Assembly: GCA_910580195.1 (NCBI GenBank)
Contig: CAJTWA010000017.1
Location: 13,023 to 77,022, forward strand
Direction: 5' to 3'
Length of the DNA: 64,000 bases
Origin: an uncultured Lachnospiraceae bacterium
GTDB lineage: Bacteria > Bacillota > Clostridia > Lachnospirales > Lachnospiraceae
Shown here: in pieces, positions 1 through 8,385 of the stretch
Layout of the letters: each line of letters starts with the position of its first letter
Numbering within the stretch: position 1 is the first letter of the stretch
Position numbers and translations under genes: made by a program
The notes under the pieces: model-generated
Told to the model about the DNA's origin: nothing
The model's input: the letters and a program-made list of their open reading frames with translations, nothing else
Database searches by the model: none

Positions 1-68
1 AACGGAAACCAGCCCCTTAGCCATCAATCTGCCGTAAGGCTTTCATGGCTTGGGGCTGGCTCTCCGTT
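1..68 (-). terminator. Large hairpin, likely terminator of the XRE gene
   Basis: Three nested complementary blocks pair across this stretch: AACGGA (1-6) with TCCGTT (63-68), CCAGCCCC (9-16) with GGGGCTGG (52-59), and AGCCAT (19-24) with ATGGCT (45-50). It begins at the stop codon of the minus-strand XRE gene, so it probably ends that transcript. The tail lies outside the window, so a repeat element cannot be excluded. Confidence 0.6.
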
Positions 69-400
69 CAGTGTATTTCCAAAAGTTTCTTGACGGCATC
101 CCGCATATGGGGGAGCTTCCGGTATTGCATGACTAAATTGCGCTCTTCCTCAGAGAGAAGGAAGTCGTCCAAGGAATCGTTATAGCCAAAGGTGCCTAAA
201 ATATTCTCGATATTGTATATTTTACAGAGGACCAACAAGGTATCTGCATCAGGCTGTGTCTGCCCGCTTTCCCATCCATAGATTGTCTTTGGTGCCACAG
301 GCAGGCGATGGTCTTCTAATTTCAATACCAAATCATTCACAGAATAATGGTTCAATTTCCGGTAGGCCTTTAGAACTTTGGAAATATTCGGGTTTTTCAT
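68..400 (-). CDS. XRE-family helix-turn-helix regulator
   Basis: A 110-residue cytoplasmic DNA-binding protein. Residues about 6-65 form a typical XRE/Cro helix-turn-helix: a first helix (KVLKAYRKLN), then the turn region and the usual signature KTIYGWESGQTQPDADTLL. The remaining 45 residues are acidic and helical (SEEERNLVMQYRKL), a tail often seen in clostridial XRE proteins and thought to carry oligomerization. The start is ATG at 400, preceded by a GAGGTGAG stretch on the minus strand. It is divergent from the small protein at 557 and may control the shared 156-base region, which is inference. The family is clear; the target is unknown. Confidence 0.85.
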   Translation of the reverse strand: MKNPNISKVLKAYRKLNHYSVNDLVLKLEDHRLPVAPKTIYGWESGQTQPDADTLLVLCKIYNIENILGTFGYNDSLDDFLLSEEERNLVMQYRKLPHMRDAVKKLLEIH

Positions 401-540
401 GCGCTCACCTCAGCTTTATCATAGACTACGCAAAAAATAGCGTCAATAAAATGGAAAGAATTCTTTTAAATCAGCAGAAACTTGTATTGAAATTCCGTGG
501 AAAAGAGAATATAATAGGAGTATTCCCATGATAGGCGCAA

Positions 541-691
541 GTATGGGAGGGAAAATATGGCTTCTGCTGCAGGAGCAGTATATTCCGGCACAGGATGGAC
601 AGGGGACTGGAGGGAGAATATGGATGGGAATAGCAATTACCGGAACGAGCCTCCCCATGGCAGCCAAGGGGATTGGAGGGCAGATATGGGG
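541..691 (+). repeat. Triplicated ribosome-binding-site/ATG segment
   Basis: The motif GGAGGG followed by a short A-rich spacer and ATATGG occurs three times, with ATGs at 557, 620 and 686. All three ATGs are in the same frame (spacing 63 and 66 bases) and each has its own Shine-Dalgarno-like site. It looks like a degenerate tandem duplication of the translation start of the following gene. Confidence 0.55.
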
Positions 692-880
692 GAGAAAGCG
701 AAAAAATGGTTGGCAGAACAGTTAAGGGAAAAACAGATTCCATTGGAGGTGGCAGCAGCAGTTTTGGATGTGCCTCTGGAAGATATCTGCGTCGGAAGCG
801 GCAGGCTGCTGGATTCCGATGATTTTATGCGGATTTGTTCCCACTACCATATTTCTCTTGGGAAGATAAATATTGATTAA
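557..880 (+). CDS. Small helix-turn-helix-like protein with three candidate starts
   Basis: The reading frame gives 107 residues from ATG 557, 86 from ATG 620 or 65 from ATG 686. The first 43 residues are Gly/Asn-rich and look like translated leader. The last 65 (from MGEKAKKWLAEQL) form a compact helical domain. The segment AAAVLDVPLEDI resembles a helix-turn-helix recognition region. The partner is the divergent XRE gene at 68-400. ATG 686 is the most plausible core start because the folded domain begins there, but all three have good ribosome binding sites. The function is not recognised; an XRE/Cro-like regulator or anti-regulator is possible. Confidence 0.5.
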   Translation: MASAAGAVYSGTGWTGDWRENMDGNSNYRNEPPHGSQGDWRADMGEKAKKWLAEQLREKQIPLEVAAAVLDVPLEDICVGSGRLLDSDDFMRICSHYHISLGKINID

Positions 881-1102
881 GGCATTTCTTTTTCTGTAAG
901 GAATCCATGCGCAATTCTTTTTGGTTCTTAAGTTCTTGGCAGTGCGGCTATGAAACAGCACGCAACCGTTCCATATACAGCAATTGGAAAGAAATTTCTG
1001 GTGATATAAGAGGAGATGTGGTATGATATAAATGTTCACGTTCTTTTGGCTTGCAAAGATTTAGGCGCCCAGAAAGGCATTTTTAGGAAAAGGAGTATAC
1101 AG

Positions 1103-1867
1103 ATGGATGAGAAGAAGAAAAGCTTATTCAGTACCGTAGTGGTATCGTCGGTTGCGGCTGTATTTATTGCAGTGGCAGTGCTGGTATTATTTGTGCCGCG
1201 GGTTGAGGTAAAGGATATCTGCTATTTTATCTGCGGGTGCGTGGTTATTTTCGGGATTTACATGATTGTACGGTATTTTATGACGGCTGGGTATGAAAAG
1301 CTGAATGAATATGGGTTTTCCGAGGGCGTGCTTTTTGTGCTGCTGGGAATCTGCGGGCTGGTGAGCGCAGAGCGGATTGCAGCGTCCTTCCTGACCGCCC
1401 TTGGCCTGCTGCTGCTTTTGTCCGGGGTGATTAAGCTCCAGTATGCCTTGGATTTAAAGTGCATGGGGGACAAGGCGTGGGCCGGGTTTTTCGTGGTGAC
1501 GGTGATTTTGCTGGGATGCAGCATTTCCGTGATATTAAATCCATTTGAAGATATGGGTTTTTACCAGAATTATACGGCATACATCCTGTTGGTGGACGGG
1601 ATTGTGGAAATCGTTACTATTTTCTACCTGAATTTCAGGACGAAGGCTTACCGGCAAGGGCGCGGCATGGGCCGTGAAGGGGAACAGCAGGAAGTCTATG
1701 AACTGAAAAATCAGGAAGGAGGCATGGCGGCACAGCCGGAACCTAATGCAGGGGCATATGATGCAGATTTCAGTAAAAATCCACAAGAAAAAAACATGGA
1801 GGATAAACAGGAGGAAAACGCGGAATTCTATAAAGAAATAGGCCAAGGGGGACAGCAGGGGGAATAG
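1103..1867 (+). CDS. DUF308/HdeD-like multi-pass membrane protein
   Basis: A 254-residue membrane protein. The start is ATG 1103, behind AGGAG at 1091-1095; the longer reading frame from 1016 has no such site. About six hydrophobic segments lie within residues 10-175 in the paired pattern of DUF308 (HdeD-like) proteins, for example CYFICGCVVIFGIYMIV and ALGLLLLLSGVIKL. An approximately 75-residue hydrophilic tail rich in Gln and Glu follows and is probably cytosolic. E. coli HdeD is linked to acid stress, but a role here is not supported by context. It stands alone, 134 bases upstream of nrdD. The family is reasonably sure, the function is unknown. Confidence 0.7.
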   Translation: MDEKKKSLFSTVVVSSVAAVFIAVAVLVLFVPRVEVKDICYFICGCVVIFGIYMIVRYFMTAGYEKLNEYGFSEGVLFVLLGICGLVSAERIAASFLTALGLLLLLSGVIKLQYALDLKCMGDKAWAGFFVVTVILLGCSISVILNPFEDMGFYQNYTAYILLVDGIVEIVTIFYLNFRTKAYRQGRGMGREGEQQEVYELKNQEGGMAAQPEPNAGAYDADFSKNPQEKNMEDKQEENAEFYKEIGQGGQQGE

Positions 1868-1906
1868 TTTTTTTGTGGCACATGACAGGAAACAGCATTT
1901 TTCATC

Positions 1907-1935
1907 TTGCTTTTTGGGGCTGGGAATAATATAAT
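1907..1935 (+). promoter_or_regulatory. Sigma-A-type promoter of nrdD
   Basis: TTGCTT (1907-1912) and TATAAT (1930-1935) are separated by exactly 17 bases. Transcription would start near 1942, just before the two NrdR-like boxes. Confidence 0.65.
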
Positions 1936-1942
1936 AGGTGGG

Positions 1943-1984
1943 CACATATGGTGTTAAATAAATTGATAACATACTATATTTAGT
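1943..1984 (+). promoter_or_regulatory. Pair of NrdR-box-like sites upstream of nrdD
   Basis: CACATATGGTGT (1943-1954) and ACTATATTTAGT (1973-1984) both resemble the NrdR palindrome (ACAC-ATAT-GTGT / ACTATATNTAGT types). Their centres are 30 bases apart, close to the three helical turns typical of NrdR site pairs. They lie between the promoter and the start codon, which fits repression by NrdR. No nrdR gene is in the window. Confidence 0.55.
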
Positions 1985-2001
1985 TGTTTGGAGGGCAAGG
2001 A

Positions 2002-4164
2002 ATGAAGATTATCAAGAGAAGCGGGAAAGAAACGGGATTTGACGCCAGCAAGATTATTGATGCCATCACGAAGGCAAACCAAGAGGTGGCAGAGAGCGAC
2101 CAGCTATCCCAAGGGCAGATTACAGCAATTGCAGAGCGGATTACCGGGGTGTGCGCAGACATGGAACGGATTTATAACGTAGAAGAAATCCAAGACATGG
2201 TGGAAAATGAGATTATGGCCTACAATGCATTTGAAGTGGCAAGGAAATATATTACGTACCGCTACAAACGTGCGCTGGTGCGTAAGTCCAATTCCACGGA
2301 TCAGCAGATTTTAAGCCTGATAGAATGTAATAATGAAGAAATCAAACAGGAAAATTCCAACAAGAACCCCATTGTAAACAGCGTCCAGCGGGATTATATG
2401 GCCGGGGAAGTCAGCAAGGACATTACAAAGCGGTTCCTCCTGCCAGAACATGTGGTACATGCCCACGAGGAAGGCATGATCCATTTCCACGATGCAGATT
2501 ATTTCGCCCAGCACATGCATAACTGCTGCCTTGTCAACTTGGAGGACATGCTCCAGAATGGGACGGTTATCAGCGAAACCATGATTGAGCGGCCGAAGAG
2601 CTTTTCCACGGCCTGCAATGTGGCGACCCAAGCCATTGCCCAGATTGCCAGCTCCCAGTACGGCGGGCAGAGCATTACCCTGTCCCACCTTGCCCCCTTT
2701 GTGGAAGTGAGCCGGCAGAAACTGCGCAAGATTGTCCGGCGGGAGTTCCAGTCCGCAGGCATTTCGCTGGAGGAAGATAAAATCAACGAAGTGGCGGAGA
2801 TGCGGGTAAAAGAGGAAATCCGCCGGGGCGTCCAGATGATACAGTACCAAGTGATTACTTTAATGACGACTAACGGGCAGGCTCCCTTTGTCACGGTGTT
2901 CATGTACTTGGATGAAGTAGAGGAAGGCCGCCTGCGGGACGACCTTGCCTTAGTGATAAAAGAAATGCTCTTACAGCGGATGCAGGGGGTGAAAAATGAA
3001 AAGGGCGTTTACATTACCCCGGCGTTCCCCAAGCTGATTTACGTATTGGAGGAGGATAACATCCGGGAAGGCGCCCCCTACTGGGAAATCACAAAGCTGG
3101 CTGCCAAATGCACAGCCAAACGGATGGTGCCGGATTATATTTCGGAAAAAGTCATGAAAGAAAACAAAGAGGGCAACTGCTATCCCTGCATGGGCTGCCG
3201 CTCCTTCCTGACTGTGTACCATGAGGAAAATGGGAACCCGAAATTTTACGGCAGGTTCAACCAAGGGGTGGTGACGCTGAACCTTGTGGACGTGGCCTGC
3301 TCTTCCGGCGGGGATATGGAGAAATTCTGGGAAATCCTAGAAGAACGGATGGATTTGTGCCGGGAAGCGCTGATGCTGCGCCATAACCGCCTGAAGGGCA
3401 CGCCTTCTGACGTTGCGCCTATCCTGTGGCAGTATGGGGCTTTGGCAAGGCTTAAAAAGGGCGAGGTGATAGACAAGCTGCTTTATGGCGGCTATTCTAC
3501 CATTTCGCTGGGCTATGCGGGCCTTTGCGAGTGCACAAGGTATATGACGGGGAAATCCCATACGGACCCAGCGGCTACCCCATTTGCCTTGGAGGTGATG
3601 CAGCGGATGAACCAAGCATGCAAGCGGTGGCAGGATGAAACAGACATTGCTTTCAGCCTGTATGGGACGCCTCTGGAATCCACCACTTATAAATTTGCGA
3701 AATGCTTGCAGCGGCGGTTCGGCGTAATTGCAGGGGTGACGGATAGGAATTACATCACCAACAGCTACCATATCCATGTGACGGAGGAAATCGACGCTTT
3801 CCGTAAGCTGACTTTTGAATCCCAGTTCCAGAAACTTTCGCCGGGGGGCGCAGTCAGCTATGTGGAGGTGCCGGATATGCAGGGGAACCTGCCGGCAGTG
3901 CTCACGGTGATGCAGCATATTTACGACAATATTATGTATGGGGAGCTGAATACGAAAAGCGATTACTGCCAAGCCTGCGGCTACGAAGGGGAAATTAAGA
4001 TTGTGCCGGACGAAGACAGCAAGCTGGTGTGGGAATGTCCCAACTGCCGCAACCGGGACGAGGATAAGATGAACGTTGCCAGAAGGACCTGCGGCTATAT
4101 CGGCACGCAATTCTGGAACCAAGGGCGGACGCAGGAAATCCAGGACCGGGTGATGCATTTATAA
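2002..4164 (+). CDS. nrdD: Anaerobic ribonucleoside-triphosphate reductase
   Basis: A class III ribonucleotide reductase of 720 residues that makes dNTPs without oxygen using a glycyl radical. The N-terminal 90 residues are an ATP-cone (IIKRSGKETGFDASKI). The barrel core follows. A four-cysteine zinc site lies at about C656, C659, C679 and C682. The glycyl-radical loop RTCGYIG has its glycine near residue 698. ATG 2002 is preferred over the in-frame TTG at 1984 because GGAGG at 1990-1994 is correctly spaced for it. nrdG follows after 38 bases, so the two are surely one operon. Regulation by NrdR is likely from the upstream boxes. Length and motifs are normal for the family. Confidence 0.97.
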   Translation: MKIIKRSGKETGFDASKIIDAITKANQEVAESDQLSQGQITAIAERITGVCADMERIYNVEEIQDMVENEIMAYNAFEVARKYITYRYKRALVRKSNSTDQQILSLIECNNEEIKQENSNKNPIVNSVQRDYMAGEVSKDITKRFLLPEHVVHAHEEGMIHFHDADYFAQHMHNCCLVNLEDMLQNGTVISETMIERPKSFSTACNVATQAIAQIASSQYGGQSITLSHLAPFVEVSRQKLRKIVRREFQSAGISLEEDKINEVAEMRVKEEIRRGVQMIQYQVITLMTTNGQAPFVTVFMYLDEVEEGRLRDDLALVIKEMLLQRMQGVKNEKGVYITPAFPKLIYVLEEDNIREGAPYWEITKLAAKCTAKRMVPDYISEKVMKENKEGNCYPCMGCRSFLTVYHEENGNPKFYGRFNQGVVTLNLVDVACSSGGDMEKFWEILEERMDLCREALMLRHNRLKGTPSDVAPILWQYGALARLKKGEVIDKLLYGGYSTISLGYAGLCECTRYMTGKSHTDPAATPFALEVMQRMNQACKRWQDETDIAFSLYGTPLESTTYKFAKCLQRRFGVIAGVTDRNYITNSYHIHVTEEIDAFRKLTFESQFQKLSPGGAVSYVEVPDMQGNLPAVLTVMQHIYDNIMYGELNTKSDYCQACGYEGEIKIVPDEDSKLVWECPNCRNRDEDKMNVARRTCGYIGTQFWNQGRTQEIQDRVMHL

Positions 4165-4202
4165 TTTTTATTGAGGAATTTCAGGATAAAGAGGGAACTG
4201 TT

Positions 4203-4754
4203 ATGCATTATGGGGAAATTAAGAAAACAGATATTGCAAATGGGGAGGGCGTTAGGGCCGCCCTGTTTGTTTCTGGCTGCACCCACCATTGCAAGGGATG
4301 CTTTAACCCGGAAACGTGGGATTTCGGGTATGGGAAGGAATTTACAGGGGAAACGGAGGAAGAACTGCTTCTGGCCCTGGCCCCTGCCCATATTGCAGGG
4401 CTGTCGCTGCTGGGCGGGGAGCCTATGGAGCCGGAAAACCAAAGGGCACTGCTCCCATTCCTGCGGCGGGTGAAAGGGACGTACCCAGAGAAAACCATCT
4501 GGTGCTACACGGGCTACCTGTTTGATAAAGAGCTGCAAGGCGAAGGGCGGGCAAGGTGCGAAGTTACCGACGAATTGCTTTCCCTGATTGACGTGCTGGT
4601 AGACGGGGAATTTGTGCAGGAGAAGAAGAATATTTCCCTGCGGTTTAGGGGATCGGAGAACCAGCGGGTGATTGATGTGCAAAAGAGTTTCCAAGAGGGG
4701 AAAATAGTGGAAAAGGAACTGGATTCTTATGCCCGTGAACCAGACGGCTGGTAA
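4203..4754 (+). CDS. nrdG: Anaerobic ribonucleotide reductase activating protein
   Basis: A radical SAM enzyme of 183 residues that cleaves S-adenosylmethionine to install the glycyl radical on NrdD. The [4Fe-4S] motif CTHHCKGC (CxxxCxxC) lies at about residues 26-33. The GGEP motif (LLGGEPMEPEN) that contacts SAM is present at about residue 67. IWCYTGY is typical of NrdG. It follows nrdD directly, with a GAGGGA ribosome binding site, and ends before a 161-base gap. All key residues are present. Confidence 0.95.
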   Translation: MHYGEIKKTDIANGEGVRAALFVSGCTHHCKGCFNPETWDFGYGKEFTGETEEELLLALAPAHIAGLSLLGGEPMEPENQRALLPFLRRVKGTYPEKTIWCYTGYLFDKELQGEGRARCEVTDELLSLIDVLVDGEFVQEKKNISLRFRGSENQRVIDVQKSFQEGKIVEKELDSYAREPDGW

Positions 4755-4915
4755 ACAGGTTCCCGCATTTTTAAAATCAACAGCAAATCATTTGGCAAAT
4801 AAGGATGCCCGGGGGCACCATTCACAAAAAGTTAAAAATATTTAAGGTTTTTTTAATAAAAGCTGAAAGACAAGGCGTACCATGGACGATAAAATATAAA
4901 GAAAGTGAAAATTAG

Positions 4916-5389
4916 ATGGAGTATAGCAATAAAGAAAAAGGGAGAGAGTATTTTAAAGTAGTGTTAGTCAGGGTCAGTGCCGATGAATATGTCATCCTGA
5001 AAGGGCCAAAGGAAGAAAAATTTCTGGCGGGAATGTTGAGGGATGACTATAATTCTACCAGATATGAGAAGATGATTCGGCTGCTGGCAGAAGAGGTGGT
5101 GCAGGAAACATACAGGGAACAGTTTTATGCCATATTTTCCATGGAAAACATGTTGGAGGCTTTTCAGGACAGGGAAGGGCCGGTTGAATTTTCTTACATA
5201 AGGGAAATAGGAGGGGAACTGGAACCCGTAACCACGAGGGTATACCCGAGGCTGAAACAGGGAGGGAAGCTGGAAGAATTTATGGTATATGTCCAATGCC
5301 ATGAGGAGGGATGCAGATGCGGGACAGGGAACGCAGAAGGAAACGCAGAATTATCATTGGGAGCTTGTCAGGGGCAGTCCTGCTGCTGA
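4916..5389 (+). CDS. Hypothetical protein, possibly a remnant of a signalling protein
   Basis: A 157-residue acidic protein that I do not recognise with certainty. The N-terminal part (EYFKVVLVRVSADEYVILK) looks like the PAS-like input segment seen in some Lachnospiraceae GGDEF or hybrid kinase proteins, which is a loose resemblance only. The last 25 residues overlap the start of the L,D-transpeptidase gene by 73 bases and are rich in Gly, Cys and Ala. They are probably not part of the original fold, so the true 3' end may have been lost. A possible -10 (TAAAAT, near 4892) precedes it, but the ribosome binding site is weak. Expression is uncertain. Confidence 0.45.
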   Translation: MEYSNKEKGREYFKVVLVRVSADEYVILKGPKEEKFLAGMLRDDYNSTRYEKMIRLLAEEVVQETYREQFYAIFSMENMLEAFQDREGPVEFSYIREIGGELEPVTTRVYPRLKQGGKLEEFMVYVQCHEEGCRCGTGNAEGNAELSLGACQGQSCC

Positions 5390-6813
5390 CGGCAGCTTAT
5401 CTTGGGATGGCGATGTATTTTAGCAGCCACTTTTTTTTCCGCACCAAAATCAACGGCTGGAAGGTAGGCGGGATGGATTTAAAGAGCGCGGAAGAGAAAG
5501 TCGGGAAGGGCGTGGAGGATTACTTGCTGACGGTATTCGACCGGGAGGGGGAAAAGCACCATATCTACGGGCATGACATTGCCTGCGCCTATGTGCCGGA
5601 CGGCTCTGTGGAAAAATTGCTGGAGGGGCAGAAACCATTCCAGTGGGTTGCAGCGCTTTTTCAGCCAAAATCAGGGGAAGTGCCCATTACCATGGAGTAT
5701 CAGGAATCCTTGATTTCCGATGCGGTTGCAGCCATGGACTGTTTTCAGGAAGGGAATATCATAGAGCCTGAAAATGCAGAGATTAAGCTGGGGGACGATG
5801 GGTATTACATTGAGCCGGAAGAGATGGGCACCCGGATGCTGTTTGACAGCGTCCTTGGGAAAGTGAAGCAGGCGGTTTCGGCAGGGGATTCGGAGGTGTC
5901 CTTAACAGACGAAGATTACGTGAACCCGGAGATTACAAAGGACAGCCCTGTGGTTATAGAGGCCATGGGGCGTATCCAAAGCTATGAAAACGCCGAGATT
6001 ACTTATGAGATTAAAGATTATGAGGAAAAACTTGGCAAGGAGAAAATCCGCAGCTTTATTGAACTGGGGGAAGGCTTCCAAGTTTCCTTAAAGGAAGATG
6101 AGATTGAAAAATATGTCCAGAACCTTGCCAGCACCTATAACACGTATGCAGACGTCCGCAAATTCAAGACGTCTTCCGGCGACACGGTGGAAATCGGCGG
6201 CGGGGATTATGGATGGATCCTCAATAAGCCCAGCGAGGCGGAGCAGATCAAAGCGGATTTGGAGGCTGGGAAGCCCGTCAGCCGGGAGCCGGTCTATGCC
6301 CAGCGGCCCTTTGTGGAAGGGAAAGACGATATTGGGAATACATATATTGAGATTGATTACACGAAGCAGCACCTTTGGTATTATGAAAACGGCAGCCTGG
6401 TGACGGAAACCGATGTGGTGACAGGGAACATCAGCCGCAACAACGGCTCCCCGGATGGGGTGTTCAAAATTGTATATAAGGAAAGCCCCGCTGTGTTAAA
6501 AGGGGAAGATTATGAGTCGGACGTCACTTACTTTATGCCTTTTGCCTATAATGTGGGGATCCATGACGCATCTTGGCGCAACGGCAGGTTTGGCGGCGAT
6601 ATTTATAAGAGCAGCGGTTCCCATGGCTGCATCAATGCGCCGTTGGAAATTGCAACAATCCTCTATGAACGGGTGAAGGTGGGGACGCCGGTGGTGGCCT
6701 TTTACCGGGAGCCGGTGGAGCTGATCGCAGAAAATGCGAAAATTTCCAATGCATTTTCCTATGTGGACCCGGAGGCGGAGAAAGAGCAGGGGGCGGAAGG
6801 GGCAGTGCAGTAA
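5317..6813 (+). CDS. L,D-transpeptidase, YkuD domain, with N-terminal anchor
   Basis: A cell-wall enzyme of 498 residues that forms 3-3 cross-links in peptidoglycan or anchors substrates to it. A basic N-terminus is followed by one transmembrane helix (about residues 11-33), so the protein faces outside. Residues about 45-340 contain two peptidoglycan-binding-4-like repeats. The C-terminal YkuD domain (about 345-475) has the catalytic motif SHGCIN with Cys438 and upstream His (GIHDASW). ATG 5317 is chosen over 5311 because AGGAGG at 5304-5309 sits 7 bases before it. An acidic tail of about 20 residues follows the domain. The assignment is secure; the substrate is inferred. Confidence 0.92.
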   Translation: MRDRERRRKRRIIIGSLSGAVLLLTAAYLGMAMYFSSHFFFRTKINGWKVGGMDLKSAEEKVGKGVEDYLLTVFDREGEKHHIYGHDIACAYVPDGSVEKLLEGQKPFQWVAALFQPKSGEVPITMEYQESLISDAVAAMDCFQEGNIIEPENAEIKLGDDGYYIEPEEMGTRMLFDSVLGKVKQAVSAGDSEVSLTDEDYVNPEITKDSPVVIEAMGRIQSYENAEITYEIKDYEEKLGKEKIRSFIELGEGFQVSLKEDEIEKYVQNLASTYNTYADVRKFKTSSGDTVEIGGGDYGWILNKPSEAEQIKADLEAGKPVSREPVYAQRPFVEGKDDIGNTYIEIDYTKQHLWYYENGSLVTETDVVTGNISRNNGSPDGVFKIVYKESPAVLKGEDYESDVTYFMPFAYNVGIHDASWRNGRFGGDIYKSSGSHGCINAPLEIATILYERVKVGTPVVAFYREPVELIAENAKISNAFSYVDPEAEKEQGAEGAVQ

Positions 6814-6872
6814 AAAGATAAAAACCTTCAAAATGTACAGCATTTGTTTTTTTCAATTTGTAGGCATCATAA

Positions 6873-6944
6873 TTGACATGGTACAATAGTTGCAGCTATT
6901 ATACCGCCCGTAGCGTAGCGGAGTGGCATAGTTTTACCATGTCA
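6873..6944 (+). promoter_or_regulatory. Promoter with dyad upstream of the pyruvate kinase-like gene
   Basis: TTGACA (6873-6878) and TATTAT (6897-6902) are 18 bases apart. The -10 region lies inside an imperfect hairpin, GTACAATAG with CTATTATAC (6881-6904). Further on, TACCATGTC (6936-6944) is the inverse of GACATGGTA (6875-6883). A closely similar arrangement precedes the DUF89 gene at 11154. Confidence 0.5.
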
Positions 6945-6999
6945 TAGTTTATCACGAAGTGATTATGGTATAAGAATAAAAAGGATAGGAAAAAGGGGA

Positions 7000-8073
7000 A
7001 TGGGAAAAACAGAGATTTACGGGACCATCGGACCTGCCTGTGCCAAGGCAGAAACCCTTACCGAGATGTTCCGCCTTGGCATGGCAGGCATCCGCCTGAA
7101 CCTCTCCCATACAGGGCTGGAGTCGTGCAGGGAATGGACAGAATTGATAAAGGCTGCAGCAAAAGCAGCTGGGAAACAGCCAAAACTTCTGATTGACCTG
7201 CAAGGACCGGAACTTCGGATTGGGGGACTGAGGCAGCCAGTAGAATTGGCGGAAGGGGAAACGGCCGTTTTTGTGGAAAGTGGGAAAAGCGGTGCGGGTG
7301 CAGCTTCATTGCCGGAAAATGATTTGGCGGGCGCGGGGAGGGATACAGCAGCTATCCCAGTGCCAAAGCCAGTCCTTGGGGCTTTCAAAGCAGGACAGGA
7401 AGTCTTGCTGGATGATGGGAAAATTCTGCTTCAAGTGCTGGGGCAGGAAGAGGCTGCAAAGGCCAAGGAAGGCATCTTATGCAAAGTGCTCCGGGGCGGA
7501 ACCTTAAAGTCCAGAAAAAGCATTGCGCTCCCGGGGGTAAGGCTAAAGCTCCCAGTCCTTACAGAGAGCGACAGGAGAAATATCCGAAGCGCCCGTTCCC
7601 ATGGGGTAACAGGGGTGATGCTCCCCTTTGTCCGGAGTGCAGAGGATTTAATAGAACTGCGGCAGGAACTGCAGGAGGCAGATGCAGGGGAATTGGAAGT
7701 ATTTGCAAAAATAGAGAATCTGGAAGGCGTAGCCCATTTGGAAGAGCTCCTGCCCTTTGCAGACCAGATTGTGGTTGCGCGGGGGGACTTGGGCAACAGT
7801 ATGCCCTTGTGGGAACTTCCCATGGTGCAGGCGAAAATCGCTGAAACCTGCCGTCTGGCAGGGAAACCGTTCCTAATCGTGACACAGATGCTTGCGTCTA
7901 TGGAAGAACATCCCTTCCCAACCCGGGCAGAAGTGTCAGATATCTTCCGTGCAGTTTCCGAAGGGGCCGCCAGCGTGATGGTGACAGGGGAAACTGCCGT
8001 TGGGAAATACCCAGCCGAAACCATCCGCTATCTTGTAAATACCGTGCGGGCAGCGGAGGGATACTGCCGGTAA
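7000..8073 (+). CDS. Pyruvate kinase-like protein, catalytic barrel only
   Basis: A 357-residue protein with the pyruvate kinase TIM barrel and inserted beta domain, but without the roughly 120-residue C-terminal domain of normal pyruvate kinases (about 470-590 residues). Seen motifs are IRLNLSHTG near the start, KIENLEGV, ARGDLGNSMPLWELP (usual ARGDLGVEIP), TQMLASM, and VTGETAVGKYP (usual LSGETAKGxYP). Lys and acidic residues for phosphoenolpyruvate and metal binding appear present. The missing C-domain normally carries subunit contacts and effector sites, so allostery may be lost. It stands alone. A separate housekeeping pyruvate kinase probably exists elsewhere; that is inference. Confidence 0.8.
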   Translation: MGKTEIYGTIGPACAKAETLTEMFRLGMAGIRLNLSHTGLESCREWTELIKAAAKAAGKQPKLLIDLQGPELRIGGLRQPVELAEGETAVFVESGKSGAGAASLPENDLAGAGRDTAAIPVPKPVLGAFKAGQEVLLDDGKILLQVLGQEEAAKAKEGILCKVLRGGTLKSRKSIALPGVRLKLPVLTESDRRNIRSARSHGVTGVMLPFVRSAEDLIELRQELQEADAGELEVFAKIENLEGVAHLEELLPFADQIVVARGDLGNSMPLWELPMVQAKIAETCRLAGKPFLIVTQMLASMEEHPFPTRAEVSDIFRAVSEGAASVMVTGETAVGKYPAETIRYLVNTVRAAEGYCR

Positions 8074-8157
8074 ATGCGGGGGCAATACATCCTTAAATAG
8101 TCCTCATTGCTGAACGCACGAGAGGGATACTGCCGGTAAATGCGGGAGCAATACATC
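8056..8157 (+). repeat. Duplicated 3' end of the pyruvate kinase-like gene
   Basis: A 36-base unit (8056-8091) covering the last codons and stop of the preceding gene is repeated at 8122-8157 with one mismatch. A third partial copy starts at 8252 (GAGGGATACTGCC). The copies are 66 bases apart. Confidence 0.75.
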
Positions 8158-8331
8158 AACACAGCACCCTCCCCGGCCTGTATGGGAGGAGAACGGCTAG
8201 CTAATGCAGGGCTGATGGTGCCCGTCTGGCAAACAAAAAGCAGGGGTAGGCGAGGGATACTGCCAGAAAGTGTAGGCTCTGATACCGCTGGAAAAGGCGG
8301 AAAAAGCATCAAGAATATGGATAAAATAGCG

Positions 8332-8378
8332 CCCATTTTTATGCAAGAGGAATCTATGCCATCCTGCATAAAAATGGG
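8332..8378. terminator. Bidirectional terminator-like inverted repeat
   Basis: CCCATTTTTATGCA (8332-8345) and TGCATAAAAATGGG (8365-8378) are perfectly complementary over 14 bases. It lies between convergent genes (pyruvate kinase-like on plus, methyltransferase on minus). Confidence 0.7.
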
Positions 8379-8385
8379 TGTTTTG

